A stretch of DNA of 64,000 nucleotides from Capitulum mitella (lineage: Eukaryota; Arthropoda; Thecostraca; Pollicipedomorpha; Pollicipedidae): the NCBI GenBank assembly GCA_030062745.1, contig CP099846.1:22806701-22870700 (forward strand), in the 5' to 3' direction. A program made the position numbers and the translations under genes. The notes below the pieces were generated by a model, which was given only the letters and a program-made list of their open reading frames with translations, made no database searches and was not told where the DNA came from. Positions 24,154-35,446 of this stretch are shown here, one piece after another (position 1 is the first letter of the stretch; every line of letters starts with the position of its first letter).

Positions 24154-27100
24154 GGTACTGCCGTGGGAACGTACGGACCAGGCGGGTCGAGCCCGCCCGA
24201 GCCGGCCTGAATTATGTGCAATCACCATCGGCGAAATAGCCGCGCACCACGGCGACAGCGTGTTGGCACGCCGTTTGGCCAGAGTTCGTGTGATATATGC
24301 ACATCGCAAACGGGTCAAATGAAGCCTGGCGCGGAGCCGCCAAATGGCAGAACATGACAGGCGAAACATTCCTGAGGTCTGGCGCCCATCAGGAGCGCGG
24401 CCGGGGATGGCGCCAACAGAACGAGGCAGATGTTCGATGATTCTCCTCTCGGGATGCACGTCATCGTCTCTTTTGGAACTGACATCAGCCGATCTTTTCG
24501 CCCGGTCGCTTTGCGATTGGTTGTTATCTGTCGCCTTTTAACCATACTTCTTTGCTTAAGCGTTGCGCATTTTCCATGCATTTTGCGGTACGCTGAAAAG
24601 TTTGCTTCTCTCGCGGACAGGAAGGAAGACAAAATGTTCCCAAGAAAATATAATTGTGGGACGCTTCTTATAATTTGTTGGAAAATATCTCATGATTCTA
24701 AACAAAACAGGGAAATTTGAGGCGCACGTTTCGAATGCATCCACATCCACCACTCATGAAAAATTGTGAGCCAAAGTACGTACACGAATTTCAGCAGAGC
24801 CAAAGCTGTTTTGTCTTTTTCTTCGTCAGGACTTCCGACATGATTATGAAAGAAATCAATGCTTTATGCTAAGAGGTACTGGATTTTTGCTTGTAAAATA
24901 CATTTTTTGATAATGGACTTGACGTGTTGGCTCCAGACCGCCTTCAGAAATGAAGATTGACTCAAGAGGGTGGTCTGAAAATGTCTTAGAGGCGAAATGT
25001 CAAATTCATTGCTATTATATATAAACAGCACGTAAACTGAGCCTTTCGTGGCATAAAGGAGATCGTTATCTTCCGCAATAATATATGATTTTTTTTTTAA
25101 CAATGGCAGCTCGCCGTCAAACGACGCACACAAACGTGCATGTCGCCTCGTAATTAACAATAGCAGGGTCAATTGCAAGACCACCACGGAACCCCTTCCT
25201 GTTCAGTATTATTTCTAGTGCACGAGCTAACGGCATTGAGTCGTGTTCAGATAAAGTGTAACGATTACATGTTACATGTATGGTATATCCACTGGCTGTG
25301 CGATTGTTTTTGTAATCTATATGGACAGGAAAAGGCCTGGTGTGATATCAATATTCAAACTCCGGGGCGCATTCGCTCTGTGACAACTGGGAAATCACCG
25401 TCTGTTTGGGCATGCAAACGGGCTACGGTCGAACACTCGTGTCGGGTCGTCTATGCACGGAAGCACGGACCCCTTAGAGGAACTATTGAGCATAGTGGGT
25501 CGGGAACTGTACCGCCTAGTCGTGATTTTTTGAAGGATTTCTTCGGGTTTGAGTACCGAATTTAATTGATAAATCATATTGTACGAGATTTGTCATACCT
25601 CACGTTAAGAGATGTGCCTTTTATTGTTCTGAACGACAGCCAAAGGACCTGTCGACATGTGCGAGCGACGTCATTTGCTGTTGGTGTGATTAAGAGTATT
25701 TATTTGTCCTTTGTGCTCTTCTGGTGTGTAGGTATGACCTGAGGTCTTTGGAAATCCTAGACTCCTCACGACTTTTGAGAACATAAAGTTCTTCATAGTC
25801 CGTGACAGCTGCACCTGAGAGCAAGCGAATGGAGATGTGATTGTAGCATCTTTCAGAAAATACGCAAAAGATCAGGTTATGCTGGCCTAAGTACCGTTGT
25901 CTTTATGCGCCATAAAATAATTAATGGCTTGTGTGATGTTTCAGCTACAGTTGGGATACTGGGATATCACCTACATCTCTGTTTAAATATCAGTCTTTTT
26001 CGTTGGTTTGTCTACATTGCCAATAGTATTACTTGTACTACCAGTTAACTCAGTGCACCCAGCATGTCTGTAGTAGCCCATAGGGCAGGTAGGACAGTGG
26101 CCCTACCGTCTTGACAGTGAATCTAATAACTTTGTAAAATTTTAAAATAAGCTCCTTGGTGTTGTGTGAAAAGAAATCGCAAGAAAATAGCACTGGCCTT
26201 ACCAATTTCGAAAGCGCTACAATACTTATGGCATATAATGCACACCATTTCATGTCATATACAATTGTTAAGGGGAACGGTCCACCTCCGTCGACTTTCC
26301 ATAAATGCTAATTGCATGCACTGCATTTGTCTGAAGTGGATGAGTTTAAAGAGTTTATGAAAAAGGAAGGTTTTTACTTTTTGACACGATTTGATTGCAA
26401 TGAAGGAAAGAGAACGTCAAACGCTCGCAGCCAGCATTGCTGTTGCCCTCAAGCCTTACATCAATCCGCTGGGTGGTCGGTTAGCAACGTCACTTTGTCA
26501 TCATACAGACATCATCATAAGTGTTTCTTTCGACCAATGTGCGTGCTAACTTGAAACGCAAACATACAGGAAAATGTCTTTTGGCCTCTGTAACGGCAAC
26601 ATATCATTATCTGAAGGTCAAAAGACACATCACCAGTCTGACACAAATCTTACCACCGGCAGTTTTTGAATCTTGTTCCAACTCTGAGGATGTGATACTG
26701 TACTTTTCGAATAAGCAGCTATGGCAGAGCCTTTCAAAAGCTGAAACAAACGTGAATACTGACTCACTTAACTCAGTAGCCTAACGGTCGAAGGTAGCAT
26801 TGCCTGTGACATACAATGTTTTTAAAGGCAACACTGCGGCCGGGAAGGGCCACTTCAACGCATTATTGGAACCCAGGGGCGCGGCGCTAGTTGTAAGAAC
26901 AGCATTAGTCTTGGAACATCACAAGCATCTCGAAATTTATTGGCGTGCTGTTAAGTCACCGTCATGACCTCAAAATTGCGGAGTGCGTCTTGTCAACAAA
27001 CATTTGACACTCTTGTTTTGTTTTAAATGAAAGGACATTCATTTCATGGTAAACAACACAAGTGCTTCGATATGTGCATATGTAAAGCAGGTGTCACGGC

Positions 27101-28740
27101 ATTTGAGGGGCATAATTCTAACTCGCCACATACAGGAGCTGGAGGTTGATGCCATATCTTCTAGCAGTAGCCATGCAAATGGCTCAGATATGCACCTCCG
27201 TGGGTTCCAACCAAGATGCTCCACTGCTCAGTGAACTCAGGATTTGGCTAGATGCAGGCCCGATGTGAAGCGAAGCGTTAGGTTGGATATTGCAAACATA
27301 GTTAATGTGGACATTTACATAAGCTGGAAACTGTTCATCTAAAAGCAAACAAGCTGCTCCTTTGCAGTGGTAGGGCAGCAGCCCCCGTTAAATCTGTTCT
27401 GAACAACTGAGTATGTTTTTCTTGAGACTAGTTGCTCGATGCTTTCCTCGCTGGAATTCCTAGGAGACCTGCACAGTAAGTTGGCTGAAGCAAATCATAA
27501 CGATTTGGTTGTCTGACGGATCCATTTGGCATATGTCTACTGGTCTAGCAGACGAATTCTATTTCCCCACCCCAGAATGTCCATGTCTTTTATTACCACT
27601 CCGCTACACCTGTCGCGTCTCCTGGCGCACCTTTTGTTCTTTTCTGTGCTTTTGCGTGTCACCGTCGTCGTCACATTTTTGCTCGTGGTTTTTTGGACCA
27701 GGCGGCACGCAGTGGAGGCCGGTACAGGTGGTGAATCTGACTCGATGGGGCGGCACCATGTGGTGCCCATTATCCCCTGCGTGCGTGCGGCTGTTTTTCG
27801 TGTTTGTTTTGTTTGTCGTCGCTATCTAAATCGCATCAGAGTGCGGCGCAGATGCCCTCAGCACGTACACATGTAGTCGCACACATGCATGCACACCCAT
27901 TCACAGCGAACCCGCCCGCCTTCAAAACTCACATTCGGAGGTCGCGCGACGCATGATGGATTGGATGCTATCACAAGAATGACTGTCAGTGATGGAAGTT
28001 CAACTGAGCTGGCTTCCAAGTGCAGGCGTTCACAGAAAAGGCTGGAAGCACGTCCTGAATGCCGGCCCGGCCGTACCCTGTGCTCCAAGGGTGGCGAGGG
28101 TAGGGCCACAAAATGATATTGGGAAATGGAATATGACGAGTTCTTTGTTTCAATTTCGTGTGCCAGATTTGGCAATGTGGCAGCTGGGACACCTTGGACT
28201 CTTTTCATGCCCGTTAGGACCGATGTGAGGGCCCTTGACAAATTTCTCCTGAGGCACATTTGGTTCAAAGGACTGATGTAGATAAATGTTTCATCATTTC
28301 GTATTCGGCTCCTGCTTTAGAACTGCCAATCCTTTCATTGCATGGCCAAACCACAGAGCATGTACCGATGTAACTGTATGAAAATTTACCAGTTTCGTCG
28401 CTCAGTATTTCAACATTCTTCTAGTTTGTTTTCACTCGTTGCGAAAGCATAGGCTTAGTGATGATGTGAATACGATACAAAGGGTTTTGTTCGAGTCCAT
28501 TTGCCTCTTTCGTACCTAGAAGAAGAAGATCGCAGGGTCATCTCATCCCTTGCCTTCCAGGGCTTCCGCTTTCATAGGGAATTAAAATCGCTCAGACATA
28601 AACCAGTGATCCTGCGCTTGACGCAGGCGTCAAAAAGTGGTAAGCGGCAGACATCCGCGCGACAAGACACAGTCAGCCAAACGACAAGCGTCCGGTTCTC
28701 TGCCCTAGCTTAGAATGACCCTGCAACATTGACCCCTGCC
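24154..28740. other. AT-rich putative intron, no gene seen
   Basis: GC-moderate to 24480 then AT-rich throughout. Frames stay below 140 codons and have no family resemblance. A TE-like AGGGGCGCGGCGCTAG at about 26875 resembles an hAT end, but no partner was found. Confidence 0.4.
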
Positions 28741-30724
28741 GCCCGAGGAAAGATCTGTGACCTTTGCCCGCCACGTGTCCGGTCCGGGTCGGCCGGAAGT
28801 CGCCGCCGCAGGGTCGCCGCCAGGCGGCGCGGCGGGCGGTGCGGGCGCGCCATGTTTGTCTTGGCGGCGCGGCGCCGCGGCCGCGGCCGATAATTTATCC
28901 GGCTCGCCGCACAATGCGCCGTCACCATCTTTTATCGGCGAAAAGAAACACGTTCGATATGACGCGCCGGCCGAGCGGCGGCGCCGGCCGCGGCCGCTCC
29001 GCCGGCCGAGGACGCTGTTTGCGATCTCGGAGCGCATCTAATTGGCAGCGGGCGGCACTGGGCGGCGGCGACGGCGGCGGCGACGGCGGCGGCCGGTTGG
29101 ACGCCGGCCCGGCGCCGATCAACACCGCTGACGCCGCGGCTGCGCGGCGCCGGCCGCGGCGCGTCGCGACGGCCGCTCGCCGCGCCGCGGAGCCCAGAGC
29201 CCAGCTCCGGAGCCCCGGAGCCCGGCCGGAGGTAGTCCCGGTCGGCGAAGTAGGGCTTTCCCGGTCGGAGCTGCAGCCTGCTTATCCGACCATCTGCGCT
29301 CATTCGGGCCTGCGTTAAGTCCGTCATATCGCCGGCTGCCATGCAAACGGCGCCGGCCGGCCGACGGCTCTGTCACCGCGGCCAGAGGCGCGCCCAGGCG
29401 CGGGCCACATGGCTGCGACTCGCCTGGTCGAGCCGACCCCTGACCGTGCTCTTACCTCCCTTCGGCTGCCCTCCTTGTGGGCGCCGCTCGGTCGCCAGAC
29501 CCCGCCAGAATATGGCCCTCCCCGCCCCGGCCGGCTGGCGGCGCTCCTGATGACCGCGCGCGGCCGTTCGTCATCGCGGCGGGCCGCGGCGGCCGCGCGG
29601 CGTCGCCCAGCGGCCGTCACCGGCGCCGGCGCGCCCCCGACGACTCTAATGGGCCCATGTGCCGGCCGGCCGGCGCGGCTGACCGATAGCCGCGCATTGT
29701 TCGCACTCCGACCGCCGTCTCGGGGTATTTCGGGCCGCGCGGCCGGCCGCCGGCCGACGCGGCCCCCCCCCCCCGCGGGTCAGAGGCGGGTGGCCCCCGT
29801 CCTCCGTCGTCGCCCGGGAGCTTTGTCCGGCCGGGGCTGGCTGTCCGCCGCCGGCCGGGAGATGGCGGAGATGGGTCGGCCGATGTCGGGCCGGGAGGGG
29901 CGGCGGCGGCCCGCCCGCTCCGTGCAGCGGCTGCAGGGCAGCGGCGGCCCGCTGCGCCGCGGCCGCGTCAGGTGCCGTCTGCGGTGAGCGGCCGATCGCG
30001 GCCGCCGCGGTATGCGGCTTCTGAGCGGCCACCTCGCGCCCCCTGCCGTCTGGTGGACCCTCCGCGACAGCCTGCCCCTGCCCCCCCCCCCCCCTGCCCC
30101 CTCACCTTCTGGTCTCACCGTCGCCGGTAGGTGCCACCGGGAGAAGAGCCTGAAATGACGCGGTCTCCGGGGCGGGGGCGCCCAGGAAGGGCACGGTGAT
30201 CAGTATGCGGCAGAGGCCGCCAGAATGTCATGCACCTGTGGAGATGATGACAGAACTATCTGCTACGCATATCATCAGCATGTAATGGTGCTCACGGCGC
30301 GGACAACGAGGCGATCGGTCGTGCGGCCTGCAGCGCTTGATATTCCGCGATTCATGAGACCCGTGGACGTTAAACGGCAGTTTAGAGATGTTGAGACCCG
30401 TCACGGCGCTGCAGCCGGGCGGACGGGCAAACTCAGCCGACTGAGAACGCCCGTTTGTCCGGCATTCGATGCACGTCTGCCCATCTCCATTCCATTTTCC
30501 TAGCTTCCGTTTCCGTCTGTCCAGTTTCCTCGACACGAAGAGCGTGCACGAGAGACTGACCCACGCCGCCTGTCAAGGAAAGGCGGGACAAAAATCGAGA
30601 GGCTCCCCAGGACCTCCGAAATCCCGGAGCCGGCCCTCGGCATCTGCGGCGCTCCCGACCTGCGCCCGGCCCGCCACCTCCGACCCCGGCCGGCGCCGGC
30701 GCCGCCGCGCGCCCGCATTGTCCT
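28741..30724. other. CpG-rich block, no gene supported
   Basis: Very GC-rich at 28780-30060 with (GGC)n at 29060-29090, C12 at 29763-29774 and C14 at 30081-30094. All frames open through composition. AATTTATCCGG and CATCTTTTATCGG AT patches lie near 28890-28940. Confidence 0.4.
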
Positions 30725-30900
30725 GATTGATGCTTTATGACGCGATTAATCATCGGCGGACAGATGTCGGCGCCGACGATCCCGCCGTCGGCGCCGGCGG
30801 CGCCGCGCCGCTTATTAATATCCGCGGCGCGGCGATCGCGTCAAGATGGCCGCGCAGATAGCCGCCGACATGTTTTATTAATGACGCCCTGTTTTCTCTC
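30725..30900. promoter_or_regulatory. Candidate homeodomain-site islet
   Basis: TGATTGAT (Exd/Pbx-Hox composite form), TTTATGAC (posterior Hox/Cdx form), GATTAATCA (Otd/Bcd-type palindrome), TTATTAATATC, AAGATGGCCGCG (Pho/YY1-type GCCAT) and TTTTATTAATGAC lie within 175 bp, surrounded by GC-rich sequence. The sites match textbook consensus; function is inference. Confidence 0.3.
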
Positions 30901-32019
30901 GGCGCCGGCCGGGCGGGCGGCCGTCAGATTTTGCAATTATTGCAGGAGCGTCCGGCGGATAGCCCGGTGGCGCCCTGTCCCGCGGGAGCGTGTTCGCCGA
31001 GATTGATGACGCTTTAACGCTCGCTTATTCGCCGGCAGATTGTCCACTAATACGCAGCTGCAGCGCGGTGTGGTAACGCCGAATGTTTGATTTAGCGTCA
31101 GGCCATCAACGTCTGCAGGCTGCGTTGCAACAAGCCGTATACGAGCGGCGGTGGCGGCGCCGGCCACGGCCGGCGCTTTACGAGCCTGCGCAGCCGCGAG
31201 GCAAATTGATTTTTTTCCGATCGCAGTGGGCTGTCCCGGTTCGCACGGAGGGCCCGCGGTCGGCCGGTGTTTCGCTTCCACGAAGCGGTAACTCCTCTTC
31301 GGCGGCGGCCGCTGCGGTGTGAGTCAACCGTGTTTTCCGGGGCCGCCGCCAGGGGCGCCACGGGTCGGCCGTCGGCCGGTAACGGCCGGGCTGCCTGAGC
31401 AGCTCCGGGGCGGGCGGCCTGGAAGAGACGCGAAACCAGCCTCCGCGCCGGACCGCGACCAGACGCTCCCTGCACCCACGCCCTGCTGTGTCACCCACTC
31501 TTTCGTCCAGCTGCAGTTCCCTGGCACCCGCTCGCACCCCGCACCAGTATCTACTCACAGCGCAGGCCGCCACGGCCAGTTTGATAAGTGGCCGGCCGGC
31601 CAACTTCCTCGCGCATCGACTATGCATGCATCGCGAGCGCGCCGCCGCCGCCGCCGCGCGGCGCCTAATGCCGCTCCCGCCCGGATAACCCGAGGTGTGA
31701 ATCGGCCGGCTCGGATATAATCCGACAGTCATAAACCGGGACATAAAAAATGCATCTGGAGGCCATCGATACCCGTCGCGATGGCCGGCCGCGGCGATGG
31801 GTGGTCCGGCGGCCGGTCGCCGCCGCCGGCCGGCTCGTCCCGCCGGCGCCCCGACAGTCCGCGACGGAAGGCGATCGCCGGCCGCGCCCTCACGCTCGCC
31901 CGGCGTGCACGTGGTCGCATTTGGAGCGGCCTCTCGGCTGCTGGCCGGAGGCGTGACGGACGGGTGATTGTCGTGGAGTGGGCAGGCTCCTCTCGTTCGG
32001 TGACGGACGGGAGTCGGGA
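30901..32019. other. CpG-rich stretch, no gene supported
   Basis: GC-rich with a (CCG)n tract near 31640-31660. The long minus-strand frame across this region is rejected as a composition artefact. AT patch ATGCATGCATCG near 31620. Confidence 0.4.
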
Positions 32020-32116
32020 GGAGCAGAGTGGAGGTGGAATGGGGTGGAGGTGGAGTGAGGTGAACGTGGAGCGGGGTGAAAGTGGGGTGGAGGTGGAGCG
32101 GAATGGAGGTGGAGTA
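32020..32116. repeat. GGTGGAGTG-type minisatellite, left part
   Basis: Degenerate 10-12 bp units such as GGAGGTGGAG, GGTGGAGTGAGG and GGAGCGGGGTGAAAGTGG. The same array resumes at 32257 after an insertion. Confidence 0.75.
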
Positions 32117-32256
32117 ATGGCTGGCGAGCGGGGGGAGGGTGGTAGGGGATACGGACCTCTCCCCCCCCCCCAATATTCAGGAATTTTAGCATTAAGTCCA
32201 GGGCTTTGACTGCAGAGAAACGATCTGCTCAATAATTGTCGGAAATTCTCAGCCAT
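32117..32256 (-). mobile_element. MITE-like element copy A (140 bp)
   Basis: Short inverted ends ATGGCTGG...CAGCCAT. Read on the minus strand it contains GAGAATTTCCGACAATTAT, GCAGTCAAAGCCCTGG and CTAAAATTCCTGAATATTGG, all in the same order as a second copy at 49153. It sits inside a minisatellite. A C11 run (32161-32171) lies within. No clear target duplication. Confidence 0.6.
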
Positions 32257-32340
32257 AGGTCGAGTGGTGTGAAAGTGGAGTAGGGTAAAGGCGGAGTGGG
32301 ATGGCAGTGGAGTGGTGTGGAGGTGGGGCGGGCGGAGCGA
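32257..32340. repeat. GGTGGAGTG-type minisatellite, right part
   Basis: GAGTGGTGTGAAAGTGGAG, GGGTAAAGGCGGAGTGG and GTGGAGTGGTGTGGAGGTGG continue the repeat seen at 32020. Confidence 0.75.
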
Positions 32341-34409
32341 TGACCGCCTGCTGCTGCTGATCGGAGGCGACCTGTCGCCTGAGGGACGCCCTCCACAGAC
32401 GACCAGTCGACCCTCACCGCCGGCAGACGAGTCCTAACGAGCCCCGCGGCGCAGGCTCGACGATTTCCGCCGCCCGCCGGGGATCAAACAGGTACCGGGG
32501 GCGCCCCCTCCAGACTCGTGTCGGTGTTTGGGCGGCGGCGGCGGCTGCGCGCCGGCACGAGGGGCTGTCACCTGTTCTCCCCACTCAAGGCTCCGCACCG
32601 GCGTCCGGAGCCTGGGCTGACCTTCAGCGACGGCCGGCAGGCGGCCGAATACGCCGAGCCGCGTGTCAGCTGCGATAAAGACCGCCGACAACTTGGGCAA
32701 TTTGCATGCAACTTTGATCGCGAATGGCGCTATTCGCCAAATGCTCTGCGGTCGCCATCTGAAAGGTTATGTGGTTTGTGCTGTCCGTGGCGCGGGCGGC
32801 AAGTTGGATCGGGTCTCGGAGGCAATTTTTACAAGTTGTTGTAGAACAGAAATAGTGAGCTATCCCGCGAGAGCACCTTAAGACAGGAAAGCTCATGAAA
32901 TACCCAGCCAATGGTCTGAATTTCATCAGCCGGTCCAAATTTAAGTGCTGCTTCTGCGGCGTGTGCTCGGGAAGAGCACCTCAAACTGTCGCTTCGAAAT
33001 TCGGAATAGCTCATGCCAATTCGTTCAGATGCTGAAGGAGGCGCACAGCACATGACTTGGTCATTCCCTCGCTGGTAAGATGCCGCTCAGACTCCGATGT
33101 GAGAACCTGACTCGGATCGGCGCCACGCAAGGACCGGCAACTCCCCCCCACCCCCTCCTCCGCCTCCGTCGCGGAGTGACCGACCTTCCGTCCGCCCCGC
33201 GGACGCAAAGCGGGCCGGACAGCCGGACCGAACAACACCCGAACGCTTTCAGCAGCGCGCGCACAATGCCGGGCCGGCTCACGGCGCACAACACGGCGGA
33301 CACAATGGCCGGCCGGCGGCCGCCGTGTCTCTCTCCCGGCCGGCGCCGTCGTAATCCGCCCCGGAATCCGGCCGCCCGCGTGCCGCGTCACGCCGCTGTC
33401 ATAACCTCGCACCGGCCGCCCGTCTCCCCGCCGTGCGCTGTGTCTCCGGCGGAGCGCGCGCGTCCCGTCTCCCCGCCGTACGGCCGCCCGCGCCGCTCGC
33501 CGCCGCGCGGGGAGCGGGGCGGGGCGCGCGCACGCGAGCGTCTGTTGTGTCGGCGCGCTCGCACAGCGGCGCGATAGCATCGGCCCGCGCGCGCGCTGCG
33601 CACACATGGCACCTCCGTCAGGGAGATGCTGCCGCGCGGCGGGCGGCGGCTAATTTCCTCCTGCCCGGTGACAAGCAGGAATGGCTGGGACATGAGGTTC
33701 CGGCCGGTGTCGAGTGCGTATTCAGGTCGTTGTTATACATCCAGGCAAGGAAATGTACCTCCCGGCAAACTGCGTATGATTCTAAGATTTTTACGTCTTG
33801 CGCGATGGGAGACGAGAGCTTTGAAACATTGCTCATGGTCGGTCTTTCACATCCAGTGGACTGGCACGTCGAAGTGCTTTTTTGTGTAACGTGACAACCT
33901 CCCACGTATTCCGCTCCCTTGCGTGTAGGGCTTACCAATTGGTGTCGGCCAGCTATAGCACTTCTGTGGCCGTGGTTTGTCTGATATTTGTGACATTCTT
34001 TCTAAAGTCCTTCAAACGGCTTCCGCCACCGCTTGCCTCCCCGTCTGCCCGCTCGGTTCTCGGCCGGCCTTTCCTGTCCACTGCAACAGAAGCACGTCCG
34101 GGAATTAAGCGGCAAAGTCCGGAGTCGGCCGGCGTGATCCGGCGAAATTCAACAAAGGCCCGCCGAAATGTTATGAAAATGACCGACCGGCAAACACGCC
34201 GGAAAATTCAATATTGGAGGAATAGCCGGCTGTTGGTGGTCGGTCAACAGCAAATCGGACGGCCGCGAGGTAAACAGTCGGCCTCTGTCGGCCCGCGTGT
34301 GTACGGACGTGACGCGATCGTTATGATGTCGGCCGCCGCTTGGGGTCGCCGCTAGATGTCGCGTCGATCGCACCGCCGCCTCGTGCTGAACTATGCTGAA
34401 AAGAGAGTC
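32341..34409. other. Mixed stretch with one CpG-rich block, no gene supported
   Basis: A motif at 32386-32417 (minus) shares GACTGGTC-T-C-GTGGA with the 28-bp minisatellite at 51831. The CpG-rich block is 33130-33660. An ATG reading MSRRSHRR at 34353 is a chance echo without a donor. Confidence 0.35.
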
Positions 34410-35180
34410 TTAAAGAAGCTCTATTCTGGGTTTTGAGCGGGAATCTCGAAAGTGGAGTTGAACATTGGCCACAGGTTCCATAATGCAGCAAAAGTCATGG
34501 TTCTGAATAGTAAACCCAGGAGCAAAAAGCTGTCCTTTTCGTTTTTGATTACATAATGTCCGTTCACTTAAACTTTTCAAGTCCGTTATTACGGATAGGA
34601 GGTAAATTCCGCGTCGAAGTGAGTGTTTCTTAATCTGCATTTGCCGAATGTAGCTTTGATGTTCGTCATCTAAGGCTCTCCTGGGGTATCGGACTAGAAG
34701 GTTCTTTGTTCGTAATTCAGGTTTGACCTTTAGCAGCTGAGGTGTGTTGATTTTCTGCCGAGTTACAGCAGCCGAACGAGCTTCTCTACAAGGAAGCGGA
34801 GTTGTTGGAGTAGTAAAAACGTCCCATCCAATGCATGCACAATTGGAAACGCGAACGTAAAACATATATTTAAGGTGAACATTTCCCAAAGGGAACACCG
34901 TGTCGTGTGGCTCAGGAGCGATTGCCCTATTGACCGCCCACGGGAAATTGAATTCAGTCCAACTTGGAGAAGTTATCGCTGGAAAACCAACGTGTCGCAT
35001 TGCTTTTGGTGCTAGCATAGAATTTTTGATAAACGGGGACTTTGTAAGGTAGCGCTTAAACGGAGATAGCATAACTGCGATATGGAAGTACACTTCATGA
35101 TATTCTGATGTATTAATGCACATTTTCTTCCGAAAAAAAATCCAATAGGACAACCACAACTTACAAAATATGTACATCAA
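34410..35180 (-). CDS. Unrecognised 256-codon ORF, doubtful
   Basis: Seen: an uninterrupted minus-strand frame of 256 codons in DNA of roughly 44% GC, which is longer than expected there by chance. The frame is also open upstream of its ATG. The product is basic, with a hydrophobic start (YIFCKLWLSYWIFF, about residues 3-16) that could be a membrane segment, and later PHDTVFPLGN. No domain, catalytic motif or family is recognised. Odd: the opposite strand is open for about 93 codons over 34737-35018. A DNA segment behind PHDTVFPLGN recurs in altered form at 35225-35266 on the same strand (reading PEGKGDAVFPIGN in another frame). This could be a decayed transposon ORF, an orphan gene or chance. 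Confidence 0.15.
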   Translation of the reverse strand: MMYIFCKLWLSYWIFFRKKMCINTSEYHEVYFHIAVMLSPFKRYLTKSPFIKNSMLAPKAMRHVGFPAITSPSWTEFNFPWAVNRAIAPEPHDTVFPLGNVHLKYMFYVRVSNCACIGWDVFTTPTTPLPCREARSAAVTRQKINTPQLLKVKPELRTKNLLVRYPRRALDDEHQSYIRQMQIKKHSLRRGIYLLSVITDLKSLSERTLCNQKRKGQLFAPGFTIQNHDFCCIMEPVANVQLHFRDSRSKPRIELL

Positions 35181-35446
35181 GATTCGGTTGTCAATTGTGA
35201 CCTTACTAGATAAGATGCTATGGGATTGCCAATCGGGAACACCGCGTCTCCTTTACCCTCAGGCGTTCGTTTCCCAGTAAATGCATGTGCTAACTCAGTT
35301 TCGAAATTAATGTTGCTGTGAAAAAGGTAGTCACTGATTATGATATAATATTTTCAGCACGCCGTTGTTGGAATTCTGGTTTTCCGGCGCTACTTGTTCA
35401 GGAAACTCTGAGCAGTTGCACCAGCCGAAACGCGTCTCCTTTATCC
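34881..35446 (-). repeat. Three short related segments (direct repeats)
   Basis: On the minus strand 34881-34919, 35225-35266 and 35425-35446 share GACRCG-type cores. The first two share CCTGAG...GACRCGGTGTTCCC, and the last two share the 13-mer TAAAGGAGACGCG. Confidence 0.4.

Noticed and set aside
26870-26890. hAT end-like AGGGGCGCGGCGCTAG
   Set aside because: No inverted partner or 8-bp duplication found within about 1 kb.
31178-32173. 331-codon minus-strand ORF
   Set aside because: It runs through CpG-rich DNA, the GGTGGAG minisatellite and part of the MITE-like element. It is Pro/Arg/Ala-rich and other frames are open over the same bases.
34353-34433. Second MSRR-type start (MSRRSHRRLVLNYAEK)
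   Set aside because: Lacks the KQ-x-[KR]-P part of the motif and any splice donor; it reaches a stop after 26 codons.
34881-35050. Plus-strand frame reading GNTVSCGSGAIALL, reminiscent of the diaminopimelate epimerase Cys loop
   Set aside because: Only one short motif-like phrase, closed by stops within about 57 codons and lacking the rest of the fold; best treated as chance.
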